Source: Owenia fusiformis (taxonomy: Eukaryota; Annelida; Polychaeta; Sabellida; Oweniidae). From it: 64,000 nucleotides of DNA. Position 1 is the first letter of the stretch. Every line of letters starts with the position of its first letter. Below are positions 35,425 through 46,862 of the stretch, in pieces. The translations under genes were made by a program, and so were the position numbers. The stretch lies in the NCBI GenBank assembly GCA_903813345.2, contig CAIIXF020000012.1, positions 22,086,184-22,150,183 on the forward strand, written 5' to 3'. The notes below the pieces were generated by a model that saw nothing but the letters and a program-made list of their open reading frames with translations, was not told the DNA's origin and ran no database searches.

Positions 35425-36397
35425 TAGTTTGCACACTGTGTAACTGTGCTATTACCAAATTTAAAGATATTTTTCTTTTTAGTTTCATTAAATATCACCA
35501 CTTTGGTTTTGTTAATGTTAACATTTAATTTCCATGTATTACAATATTTTTCAAATTTGTTCAGCATTAGCTGTAATCCTTTCGCTGTCTTACTAAACAA
35601 TACTATATCATCGGCATACATCAATGTGTTGATTTTGTTTCCGTCTAGAATATAAGGATCAAAATTTACATCGTTAAACAGAGATGGAACATCATTAAGA
35701 TATATATTAAATAACATCGGACTAAAGTTACAGCCTTGTCTAGTCCCTACATTACTGGGAAAGTGTTCTGTAAAACCACCTTTTAGCTTGACTCTGCATT
35801 CAGTATTCACATACATATGGTCGATAACACTAATAAAGCGACTACTTAAGCCTATTTTATGAAGTTTATAGAATAATCCTTGTCGCCATACTGTGTCAAA
35901 TGCACGTTTAAGATCAACAAAACATGCAAATAACAGCTTTTTTATTGCTCTCATGGACTTAATAATACAATTAAGAACAAATATGTGATCAGTTGTTCGC
36001 CGCTCTTTACAAAATCCTATTTGACTTTTGCATAAAATCTTATTCTCCGATAGCCATTGTGCTAATCTTGAATTTAGAATTGAAGTAAAAACTTTACCCA
36101 ATAGGCTTGTTAAAGTAATCCCTCTATAGTTTTGAGGATCGCTCTCATCACCCTTCTTGAGGAACTATATCGCCAGATGACCATATAAGAGGATGATATG
36201 TTGATTTTAGAATGAGATTGAAAAGCTTAGACATGGGTTTAATCAGAGTACTGCCACCATATTTGAGCATTTCATTTGAGATTGTATCATTTGCCCCTGA
36301 TTTTTTGCTTTTCAAGTCTCTCAAAGTTTTGGATATTTCATCTCCACATATTTCTCTATCTAGTTGTTCTATAAGGATGTTTTTCGTTTTTAATGTA

Positions 36398-37372
36398 CAG
36401 GGTGACAAAAAAAAACTGGAACCCATAAATCATCAAATTTCTCGGAAAGTATTATACCTACATTCTTCATTTCTTCAGGGTAGAAACTAGACTGAATGCA
36501 TGACAAAATGACACCATAATGAGTACTGTAGCTTAGATATTAATCATGCCATGGACGACAGAAGAAAGGACTTATATTGTGAGAAAGTATATCGAGACAA
36601 AATCATATAAAGAGACACAAACTGCCTATAGGGGAGATCACAGGGGAAGAAGAGCCCCTTGCAAGTCACAGATCTTTAGGCTTGTACAGAAGTTTGATTC
36701 AGAAGGAACTGTAAAACCAACAAAGAAGAAAAGTGATGGTAAACCAGCCTATTCTGGGAGACAGAGGTCTGTCAGAACTCGAGAAAACTCAACAGTCAAC
36801 ACAGAATGTTACATCCCTTTATTCGAAAGTTTTGGAGAGCGCTTGGTAGACGACGTGACGTGAGAAGGGACCAGCAATGGTTCCAACAAGATGTTGCAAC
36901 ACCCCACACCTCAAATGAGTCCATTCGAAGGCTTCAGGATCACTTTGGTGGTCGATTAATCAGTCACCATACCCACCACATCTGCCCCCCCACTCCCCTG
37001 ATTTGAACCCCCCAGATTTTTATCTGCGGGGTTATCTTAAGGAAAATGTGTATACAGATAGTCCACTGACAATTGATGACCTCAAACTCAACATAGGAAG
37101 ACTAATTAGAGAGATGGTCAGAGATGAATGCAGTCGGGTCATTGACAATTTTGCAAGAAGAATCCAGCTCTGCATCCAACGTCGTGGTGCACATTTGGAG
37201 CACATTATCTAAACGTGCCTCATTTGGAGACTAATTGAGCTAGAATGCTCAAACGTTAACATCTTGTCATACATTCAGTTTACTATACAGGTACCAAATA
37301 ACTAAGCTCAATATGCATAATTGACAAAGTTATTAAGACTTAAGTGGGTTCCAGTTTTTTTTTGTCACCCTG
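36398..37372 (+). mobile_element. Second Tc1/mariner-superfamily transposon, 975 bp, inside the LINE
   Basis: Inverted ends CAGGGTGACAAAAAAAAACT with flanking TA (36,396-36,397; 37,373-37,374). The plus-strand frame at 36,546-36,863 starts with a transposase-type helix-turn-helix (MPWTTEERTYIVRKYIETKS, RRAPCKSQIFRLVQKF). The frame at 37,003-37,212 is a C-terminal end (FYLRGYLKENVYTDSPLTI...GAHLEHII). The middle, with the first catalytic Asp, appears deleted, consistent with the short length compared with the usual 1.3 kb or more. Confidence 0.85.
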
Positions 37373-37514
37373 TACTAAGTTCTGACTCGATTTCATTTTC
37401 AAATTCTCGACATGTGGATGTAGGTTTTTTATTCAGATCAGAAAAATATTTAAGCCATGAGTCGGCATCAATGTTACTAGTTTTATTATTGTTATGTTCA
37501 TCAGATCGCAATTG

Positions 37515-37670
37515 TTGGTCTCGTGTATATTATTCGAACTTATGATCGGACATAAGTATGATGTGTACTTCAAGGTTATTAAGTAATACTAGTATCATAC
37601 TAATGTTCGATCATAAGTTCGAATAACAGTTGCGTTTCAAATGTTAATTGTCTGACATGTACGAGACCAA
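37515..37670. mobile_element. Palindromic MITE at the LINE's left border
   Basis: TTGGTCTCGT at 37,515 pairs with ACGAGACCAA at 37,661-37,670, and the inner arms TATTCGAACTTATGATCGGA and TCGATCATAAGTTCGAATA also pair. LINE-like sequence is not clearly recognisable beyond it. Confidence 0.75.
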
Positions 37671-38785
37671 TGTTAATGCTACCAGGGGTACCCATTGGTA
37701 TATTTACCTTGTGCATCGTGTGGGTGTTCGTATGCGGAAGTATCCTTTCGGATATAGCTTCGGAAGCTTGCGCAAAGTTGAAAAATTCTATATGTAATTT
37801 ATATTTCTTGTTTTTTTAATGAAATCTACAAATATTTTGTTGCGGGTTTATCTTTACATCATAATTTCAATCACCGCCATCACTATTCAAACGAGTTACC
37901 TTGAAATATCAAGACGTCGTGCTATTCTCATACTTATAGAACTCAATTTGACTGTCATTCACCATTTATAAAGCGGTAAAAATTGAGTTGCTTTATGGGT
38001 GGCAAAATGTTTCTAATTTCCCGGTGAATGTCGAGTCTCGCATCATACGAATGTAATTTTAGGTGATCTCTCTGCATGGGATGGTATTAGTAACTAGTGC
38101 TATGAATATGAGGAGTGTTGTCAAATTAGATATTAGTCATCAACTAAATATCAACGGAGTCACCAATTTCAGTCTGAAGGAAGCAATTTTTCCAATCAAA
38201 AATGCTTTTATGTGTTTCTCCAAATTATATAATTTCCCATGGCATACTTATGCCGTCCTTTAATGCATGTTGGATGTAGTCTATTTACAGTGACATGACT
38301 CCAACTCTTACCCTTAATTCCTTTACGATTCTAGGGTTCATCTTCCACCCCATAGTTTCACCTTTAGCTTGTCGAAACAATTTTCAATAGTAGCCGTATT
38401 GCTTTCACTGAAAGACATCGTTAATCATTCCAGGAAATAATTTGGATACAGAGAACAATGAAACTAATCAATATACCTGACCCAGAGACAACATTTTTTG
38501 AGACAAAAACTGATGCCAGTGTAATCTTATTGCGGAGGAAATATTTGTCAAAAATGTCTCATTTTTTAACTAAACTTTTAAATAAGAATGTCACGTGACG
38601 TTCATATCACTTATCGTGGAACTTGTCGTGAGTTGCGAATTTCTACGACAGACTTACGATTTTTATGGAAACGGATCTGTCGTAAATCTACGACAGTCGT
38701 AAGTTTGTCGTAACTTTCACCATTCCTACGACTGTCGTGGAGTTACGATATCGCAAGTCTACGACATTTCTGGAAACGACCCCAA
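37671..38785. other. Intergenic with a CTACGAC/GTCGTA-rich patch
   Basis: No exon recognised. From about 38,620 to 38,780 CTACGAC occurs four times and its complement several times, ending just where the segmental duplication starts. It may be the end of a repeat family. Confidence 0.4.
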
Positions 38786-40127
38786 GGTATGTAGTAGACC
38801 TTCTCGCATCCATAATGGTCCAGTGTAGCCTAACATCTATCTTCAGAATAGCAAGGTTAACCATTTACAACAGTGTCACTAGTTTCAAGCATATTATATG
38901 GTCAAACTCCGACTCGAAAATGATAAAATTTGCTGACTCAGCACTTTTGAGCCTACTTTGCAAGGGTTCGCAAACTTTTTTTTACATGCCTTGGGGTCCC
39001 CTACAAAAATCTAAAGTCAAATTGAATCTTGGTGTTTTGGACACAAATGGCCTTGGCCGAAGTGCTATATATATATGGTCATTCTTTGGCATGATCAAAG
39101 AAAACAAGATGGAAAATATAGATATTAGATTCACTTTTGCCAGGAGAACAAAACTAGATATTGTTTAAATCTAAGTTGACATCCTATGTAGGTAAATTTT
39201 GCATGATTGGTAATATTGTTCTTTATGTATTACTGGTTTTCTTTTTTTCAGAATAATATGGACCACTGCGTCATCGCCTTGGTTACTATAGCAACCGTAT
39301 AATGTTAATTGGTAGACGTTTATACATAAAACCTTGACAGTGTAAGATGATAAGATGGGGGCACATACGTAACAATTATGAGCAAGATTTGTTCATTATT
39401 TTCATAATTAGATATATTTGTGCAAAACTTTTTGAACAACCCTTGTATATAAATTGGCGGGGAAATCATATTAATAAAATACAATGATAACGATATCACA
39501 CATAATCACTGGTCTTAAAGTTCAATCTTTTTTTATTCCTTTTTTATTCATAGAAAACATTTGAAAGCAGCTACATTGACATATACAATATTCATAATAT
39601 CATAGAAATCACACAATCACAGAAAAACTACACTCGCGGCTTCCGTACGGCGAATCCATTTTTTACAGGCCGCGAGGTAGCCGTAAAGATTATAATTTGT
39701 GTTTTGTAGGAAGGATAAGAAACTAGATTTCTTTGAAAAGTGAGGAGCTAGGTGCCGGGGGTGTCACATTTTCGGTCCGTACCCCCTCCCCTTCCACTGA
39801 CTGCGGCCTGTAGATGGTCATTGAACCAGGTTTAGAAGAAATTAAATCGCATGCGACTCAAAATTACTTAGTTTGCCAATAAGATGAACGATAGAAGGTT
39901 ACAATCCCGGGTTACAATACATTCACAAATACACAGTTACACACATCGATAATTGACCATTGATTGGAATAATATATTACAATAATCAGAGATCAGTTTC
40001 TGTAAATCTGTAAATGAATTCTTGTATGTTTTGGGGATTTACGAAACGGTCGTTTAGATCTCTCAGAGTCCTTATTGTTCAGGATTGGATTTTTAGCTGA
40101 CTCGTACTTGGTAGCATTAGGACCAGG

Positions 40128-41349
40128 ATGGATCACAGAATAATAACAATTGGATATCTATTTTTAGGCATATTACCAATTGTCTTGGGGACATTGTATG
40201 ATATTTCTGAAGGTGTGTTTCATCGCAATCCATATGAAGTTAGAACCGGCATACCGACAGCTAACAAGTGTCTTCTCGAGTGTCAATTAGATGACACGTG
40301 TCAAGCTGTGACGTACAGTATCATGGTGACACATTACAATGCGATTTTCATATAACACCTGCATGTTTACTTGATCAACCACACGCATATAATATCTATA
40401 GGAAGGAAGGTGAGGTTTGAAATAACTAATACAAAAATCGACCAACCCAGATAAAAATAAGTGTGTTAATGAGATAAAAACAAATTGAGGATTGACAAGA
40501 ATACATTCCCTATTTATCTTGCATGATTTTACGTATCAGTAATAATAAGCCCCCTCTAAATATTGGGTGCGGAGGTACGTTTATGGAGCTCCTCTGCACC
40601 CAATATTTAGAGGGGGCTCATATCTGAAAAACATTTCCGAATTTTTATAAAATCACACAGATACTGCCTGGCTTCCAAGATGCAAAAATAATTTGTACAG
40701 ATAGTGTACCTTGAACACCATTTTTTATGAATGCTGGGGACTCAGTATTAAAAGGATAATTTCAAAATATATAGGTCTGGGAAAGGTTTAAGGCACACTG
40801 CTTCGCTATGGAATGAATTGCGCTACTATTTTCACAATTGTATTGATATTTGGTGTCAAATACACATATCTTGGTATATTTGAAGTCCCAAAACGGCTTA
40901 GTTTCAGAAATATCCCAAATTTAAATTCAAAAATGACCGTTAGCTCCGCACCCTCCGCTCATTTGCTCCGCACTCAATATTTCCCACAGGCTCTGTCTGC
41001 ATAGGGTGAAATAGAGTGTATCTATGTATTAAAAACAAAGAAGAACTGTGAAATCTGTAATATTTCATCGATATAATAATGATGCTGGTATCGTATCTGT
41101 TGTACGAAATAGAAACTAGATTACTTTTTATACTATATTATGACGTTCGTAACAAACTAATGATTTTTTGTTCGTGTTATAGGATTTCAGTATATTGGGT
41201 TACAAAATGGGCAGGACTGTTGGTGTAGTAACAGTTATGGTAACCATGGCGAAGGCCCAGACTTGGATTGCAACACGGTCTGTCCTGGTGATCCTAATAC
41301 GATGTGTGGAGGGGTGTTCAGGAACTCTATTTATAGAATAATTTATTGA
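40128..41349 (+). pseudogene. PAN/WSC gene copy C, broken
   Basis: Exon 1 (from 40,128) matches copy B, but a 5-bp insertion near 40,315 (ACGTACAGTATCATGG against GCGTATCATGG) shifts the frame and gives a stop after about 75 codons. Exon 2, with the first half of the WSC domain, is missing: the region from about 40,549 to 41,005 is instead an unrelated element. Exon 3 (41,183-41,349) is preserved, keeps all its cysteines and ends NSIYRIIY with TGA, and has AATAAA at 41,462. The copy cannot encode a normal WSC protein. Confidence 0.85.
40549..41005. mobile_element. Element with hairpin, replacing WSC exon 2 in copy C
   Basis: Begins GCCCCCTCTAAATATTGGGT; a nearly perfect hairpin of this with CACCCAATATTTAGAGGGGG fills 40,549-40,613. 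The right end (CTCCGCACTCAATATTTCCC near 40,965-40,985) is a weaker inverted match to the left end. Flanking sequence is the WSC intron on both sides. Confidence 0.65.
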
Positions 41350-42777
41350 CAAGAGCACATTGGTTTTATAAGATGCAATCGATGTATATGCATCAGAAAA
41401 TCAATCCACAACACGTTCGACTTAATAGTTAGTGGCATCCATCGTTTTATATTCAAACTCCAATAAAGACCGTGGAGCGTCATTGTTTATATGGGTAAGC
41501 ATTGATCCATAAGAGGGGTGACACCCTTTCAGTTGAATCATTTCCCAAAACAATAATCATTGCCTGAAGTTCAATAATCGTAGATATCAAATATCAACAT
41601 ATTTGATATCAACTCGGCGATGAAATGATATCACTCAAAATCACTCTATTTTCATATCATCATGATGGATCTTATTAATTTCTGCATTTATTAAATTCCG
41701 TATTTCAATAAGTACTACGAATGGGCCTACATGACCGAAAGTTGATCCGTTATCTATATCTATCAATGCAATAACGCTTTAAGATTAACTAACAAAGATG
41801 AGAATCACTTACATGTACATAAGAAATACACGAAATATACATAATTATGAAACTGGACAGAATCTGAGAAATGAATAGAACCTGGATTTCACACTGGAAT
41901 CTTTATTAGACTGGTATAACACAACTTCATAGGTTAATAATACTTAATTGTATGATAGTCTTTTCATGAAATGTCATATCGCAAAAGTAAAATAAACAAG
42001 ACAATTAATACTTCTATTTCCATTCTACCTTTATTTATCAACTCACATTGACGCAGTGTTACCATAGAGACGACAACATAAAGCAAACCATCAACACGTT
42101 TGAACAATTATTGTGGTATAATGTATTTTAAACGTAAACAATTAAATGTTTTATCACAAATAGGAGGACATTTATATAAATATAATGGTATTTTATATTA
42201 CTAATGCGATTTCAGAAATCTCGAGGTAAAATGAGGAAAAATGAAAACGACGAATATCATCAGAACCATGATCATAAACGAAATATTTGATTAAGAAAGG
42301 CCTAGTTTCGATTCACTCATGCCCAATTTGATGTTGTTCAACAGTTCATCAAAATCACACAATCACAACAAACCAACAAACATGAAAGCATATAATTTTT
42401 GGCCAATAGGAAGACAAGTATCCATGAGAAAACATACCATACCTCATATCCCACCGCAATACATCCTGTATATAGATATGTCAAAAAACAAATAACATCT
42501 CACGCTGAATTATTAAAATATTAGTACCCCACACAAAAGAATGTTCCCTCACATTTCCTCATATTCTACCACTTTCCCACCGCTCAATCTTATTGAAACT
42601 TGGTATGTTCATAAAGTTCTTGCAAAAGTACTCTAAGATTTTTGTTTCTCAGTCAATCTGGCTGAAATTTTCACTCAGTACAATTATCAAAAAGGTCCAT
42701 GTGCAGTATGGCAAGTGATTTTAGACAATCATGTCTTTCACCATTAATACTTTCTGGGCATACATAAGTTGTTTTTT

Positions 42778-44035
42778 TATTAAAAAAATACGTTTCCTTT
42801 CAAGTGAAGTACCCACGTCCCACGATGATAAAAATATAAATCGAACAATTCGAAAACTTATGAATAGGGTATTGAAGGTCTAGTTTTGCAGGTATCAATT
42901 CTGGATTACCAAAGTTACATGTATGCTGAAAACAATGGATAGCACGAGTTTCCCTATGGGAAAATAACATGGGACATGTGGTTTTTAACTTAAACGAATT
43001 TCATTCCCATCCCCTTTTCAGATATTGTTGATATAGTGTAGATGAAACTTTCCATATGTTTAAATTGAGAAAATTAGAGAGTTGGATTGATATTTTACTA
43101 CCATGGGGACTTCACTTGTAGGAAAACATATCGATATAATAAAAACCATTGTATTTATACCCAGAAAGTACTCCTGGTGAAAGATATGACCGTCTAAAAT
43201 CACTTGCCATACTGCACATGATCTTTTTTTACACAACGTCAATCTAATGATCATCTTTAATTTTGAATGGTAACAGTTTAATTTGAAAATTATATAAGGG
43301 TTATGCACTGAGAGGTTTGGGATATACCCTATATCCAAAACCGACCGCGCATAACTGGTGTATCTCATGCTTAAGTGGGTGTTGGGTAGATTTTACTTTT
43401 TCCGACTTTTTCAAATGACAAGATAGGTGTATACTGAAAAAGCACAAGTTATTTTAAGCATTTTCGTAATATTCCTTTAGTTCAATTCAATGAAATTGTA
43501 ACATTTAAACTTTTAAAAAGTTTTTAAACTTAAACAATATTTCCTGCCACCCCGCTCCTCAGATATGAAATATATTCCAGGTCCTACTCTCCATTGATTT
43601 ATATGATGACCTCTTTCCCTCATTATCTTATAAACAATCAGGGCCAGTAAGGGCCTTAAAATGGGGATCATAATCCCTGGGGGACCATAATTTCTTTCAC
43701 ACCAGGTGATATCTGCCCCAAACCCACTCAAGTATGAGATACATAGAGGATATCCTATGATTTATGAGTGATATGACTTTTATCCAAACGATCCGGCAGA
43801 TGTTGACACTTAGCATCGTGTTGAGTCTGAAGTAGCAAAAATCCATAAACCATCGCATACGGCGCCGTATGTCATGGCTAAAAAACCGTATGCTATGGTT
43901 AAGTGAAAATTTGTCAGAAATATCATATTTTACCACTGATTACAAAAATACCGTTTTTATTTTCACATGTTATCCTATGATTATCATGCTAACTATGGAA
44001 TAAATATACGTATCTCTACCTGAGACTAACATAAA
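42778..44035. other. About 1.26 kb present only in the right duplicate
   Basis: Absent from the left copy at about 18,090. The segment contains an inverted version (43,150-43,222) of the block with GTATGGCAAGTGATTTTAGA that sits just left of it (42,705-42,760). It ends next to a small hairpin CTGAGACTAACATAA...GGTCTCAG (44,021-44,054). No coding frame is supported. Confidence 0.6.
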
Positions 44036-44339
44036 ATGTTATGATGGTCTCAGTCACTACAAATATATGTTTCTCTATATTGTTTCTGAAGACACATCAG
44101 ATGCTTTTTTTTTGTTCTTGGTATCAAGTCTTCGGAATGAAATGAAACATCTATCCAAACCTCATTGAAATTAAACGACATATACACAACGTGTTTAGGT
44201 CTATCAATATTGTAATTGTTTAAAGAAAAGTTTGGTTGCCATCCCTTTGTTCAACCATTAAAACATTTAAAAGTGTTTTGCTTTCCTAATTAAAATGTTT
44301 ATCATGTATGTACACCTGTGGACTATTTAAAGAATAAAT

Positions 44340-44826
44340 AATGATAGGCCATTCAATATGTTGAAATTCAGCACGAGTTGGACATAATGTTGTACAAAGC
44401 ACGAACCGAAGCACGGTCCGTCGTCAATATAACCTTCGCAAGCTCAGGCTATATTGACGTCCAACCTCAGGCATATATTCGATGATAGGGACATAATGGC
44501 TAAGTAAATCATGTTTGAACTCTTCAAAAGCAAGAAATGTGAAAGGAGAAATGTTTCAATTTTCAGGTTATTTGAAAAGTGGCGATAGATTACATGGTAG
44601 AAATCCATAGTTAAATAGTTACAGTAGTTACGGAGGGAGTAAAAAAGAACAGCTATCCCCGGACAGAGCCCCAGATGTGCAGCTGAGATGTGACGTCACT
44701 CAAAACAATGCAAATTGCAGATTGAATAGAGCATGGTCGTGCATCTATGGAGAATTAGAGAACGTTCTATATTGGCTATGCTGCATTCTGATTGGTTGAG
44801 AAATTCGAATAGAGCACGGTCATGTT
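44340..44826. other. About 490-bp insertion directly upstream of the duplicate PLAT TATA box
   Basis: In the left copy CACCTGTGGACTATTATTATATAAATACC is continuous across 18,430-18,457; here the sequence after GTGGACTATT is separated by about 490 bp, and the TATA box follows only a few bases after the insert. The insert contains repeated GAGCACGGTC/GAGCATGGTC and AGCACGAACCGAAGCACGGT motifs. I see no clear inverted ends. Confidence 0.65.
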
Positions 44827-44833
44827 TGAATAT

Positions 44834-46601
44834 TATATAAATACCATTGCGCATTGCAAATCCTTAACACAGACTATTGAGACAGCAGGTAAGTGGCCTT
44901 GAAGTAAAATGCAAGTAAACTCAAATCGGGAATCAAATTCGATTTTATCAAATGAATTTTCAACATTTAATTCATCATTGTGCTTTGAACAGATACATAT
45001 AGGCTATCTATAAAAATTCTAAAAAATCACTAGCTAAAGAACTTTTGAGGTGATGGAGCTCTCCGATCGGACACACCTAGAAATGCAAGTTTCAAAAAGT
45101 ATGACAATTTAAGGTTTTGGTATAATAGCGGGATAAATAGTGTGAAGTAATCGCAATGAAAATTTCTTCACATGGTGACTTTATTCTCTTGTACTGGCCA
45201 TGGAATATCTGAGACATTTGATTCGAGGAAGGTAATTAAAAAGGTCATTTTTGTTGTCATTTCTGATCAATTCCCTGGCAATTCGTCTGTGATGGATTTT
45301 GATCTTTCAATAATTCTCTCCTTTATACAGTTATAATCTATTGGCTTTTCCCATTTTCTTCGATTGTGATCAATGTGTCAGTTGCACTGCTTAACATTTC
45401 TTTATAAACTTACCATTTGCCTGACACAAAACATAATAATGTGATTGGAGTACCACACACCAGAATTTGAATACAGTCCACCTTGTTTCTTTACTCTGCC
45501 GGGTATCTGTCCAATATTTAGGGGTAAAACTTAATAGAGAAAAAATAATAGAAATTTTTGGCACAATTGATTTTTACACTCAGGAAGCTTGTCTGGTCAT
45601 ATTTGGAAAGTTCCACGATTTGTTCCGGTTTCGGCGCTTTCGCCCATTTTATGTCACTTTATCTCGCTATAACTATATATCAAACACTTTTGTTAAAACT
45701 AAGGAATTACACATATGACATTGAACTTAACATAGTACTATATTGACATTAATGAGGGTTTGGTAACATATTTTAGTCGACGAATATTCAAATTCGTTCA
45801 GTGAATACGTCTTCGTCTAATAAAAATGATACCACACCTCAACGAATGAATTATGCCAAATACAAAATTATTTTTCCATCCAAAGTTTGTGTATATCGTT
45901 CAGTGGCAAATACTGAAGAAAATATCCAGGATGTTCACTGTAGTGTTGGTGTGTACCCTCTTTGTCTTAGCAGCGACAGGTAAGTTTTACATGTTAGTTT
46001 GTGTATCTCACTTAACACAGTTTAGTCAACATACGTATAGTGGCAGGGGTGTAGCCGGGGATGAGGCAGGGAGATAATTATAGAATTGTTCTGTTCTATT
46101 AACGTCAACTTTGCCTCGCCTTTATTTGAATAATAACGTCAATGATGTTTTCTTTGGCTTATTAAGAAGATTGCAAAGTACGAGAACGGACATCCATGTT
46201 ATTTTTACAAATCTCTGGAATATTTTTGTGTGTTATTGTCAGATATGGATGTGCAAAATATGGAAAATGTAACGATGTAAAAGAATAATGTTGAAGAACT
46301 ATACATTTTAAACCAGTCAAGTTTCAAACTAAGTAATTTTGCTCAAACACCTAGAGTTTTTTCAAATACTTAATATTTTTGTAAATAGAATTGAGTTATA
46401 GTTTGAAACTTAATGTTGCACAATAATTCAAAAACTTATTTATTCAGAGCGGTGTAGATATCGAGTATACGCACTGACGGGAAACGTACCTGACGCCGAG
46501 TCAAGAAGCATTATGAAAATTCGATTTCACACTGCATGTGCAATTTCACCATGGTACATCATTAAGGATTCTGTACACGGCCATTACAAAAATAGACAAA
46601 A
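44834..46601 (+). pseudogene. PLAT-like gene, truncated duplicate
   Basis: Keeps the TATA box (44,834-44,840), the untranslated exon ending at 44,888 with its GTAAGT donor, coding exon 1 (45,931-45,979; signal peptide MFTVVLVCTLFVLAAT, two codons shorter than the left copy) and coding exon 2 (46,448-46,601; half of the first PLAT-like repeat, no frame damage). Nothing like exons 3-6 is found further right, because the duplication ends at 46,862. A transcript would have to read into unrelated sequence, so it is probably non-functional unless it has captured new exons. Confidence 0.75.
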
Positions 46602-46862
46602 GTAAGTAAGTCGACCAAAGGGTGCCACAAAAATAATAGTATTAGTTCACTAAAATGAATAAAAAACCGACAGGACCATTAAACGAGAATGTATCTCTAG
46701 TCATAACTCCCCCTTTCACACACCAGACTAGTTTTACTACGTTCCAGAAAATACGCTTACACTGTCATGCGTACGAACGGACTGGACGTACCTTCAATCG
46801 TTTAGGATCTATTCACAAACTTCATGAACCCTCTCGAACGGGTAAGCTCTCGAGAACTTAAA

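Larger units (their letters stand above)
32790..37514 (-). pseudogene. LINE (non-LTR retrotransposon), split by two DNA transposons
   Basis: On the minus strand, the pieces read: a pre-reverse-transcriptase linker at 37,500-37,375 (DADSWLKYFSDLNKKP), continuing at 36,397-36,150 (LRDLKSKKSGANDTISNEML), the reverse transcriptase at 36,130-35,427 with IGFCKERRTTDHIF, FVDLKRAFDTVW, GTRQGCNFSP and an intact YADD box (MYADDIVLFS), the continuation YLGVTFHQNGNF at 33,963 down, and a C-terminal zinc-knuckle-like region at 33,475-32,894 (CFFCNSKNTIGDEEHVLFCC). It ends in an A+T-rich 3' tail at about 32,790. Frameshifts occur near 36,145 and 33,600. No 5' region with endonuclease or ORF1 is seen, so the copy is 5'-truncated. 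If the two transposons are removed at their TA sites, the LINE frame continues across both junctions. Confidence 0.85.
38786..46862 (+). repeat. Segmental duplication, right copy of 11,945-21,222
   Basis: Direct orientation, about 8.1 kb against 9.3 kb on the left. Collinear matches run from GGTATGTAGTAGACCTTCTC (38,786) through the PAN/WSC gene region, its downstream flank, the PLAT promoter and coding exons 1-2, and stop inside the PIF/Harbinger-like MITE at 46,862. Differences include a deletion at about 39,310-39,490, the 40,549-41,005 replacement, an insertion at about 42,778-44,035, an insertion at about 44,340-44,826, and the absence of the mariner element. Confidence 0.9.

Noticed and set aside
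35446-35655. Plus-strand frame opposite the reverse transcriptase
   Set aside because: Antisense shadow of the minus-strand LINE, which has the RT motifs.
32790-37514. Possible endogenous virus
   Set aside because: The reverse transcriptase and zinc-knuckle-like end fit a non-LTR retrotransposon. There are no long terminal repeats, protease, integrase or envelope-like frames.
38737-39168. 143-codon plus frame
   Set aside because: It spans the segmental duplication border and corresponds to non-coding flank in both left-hand copies.
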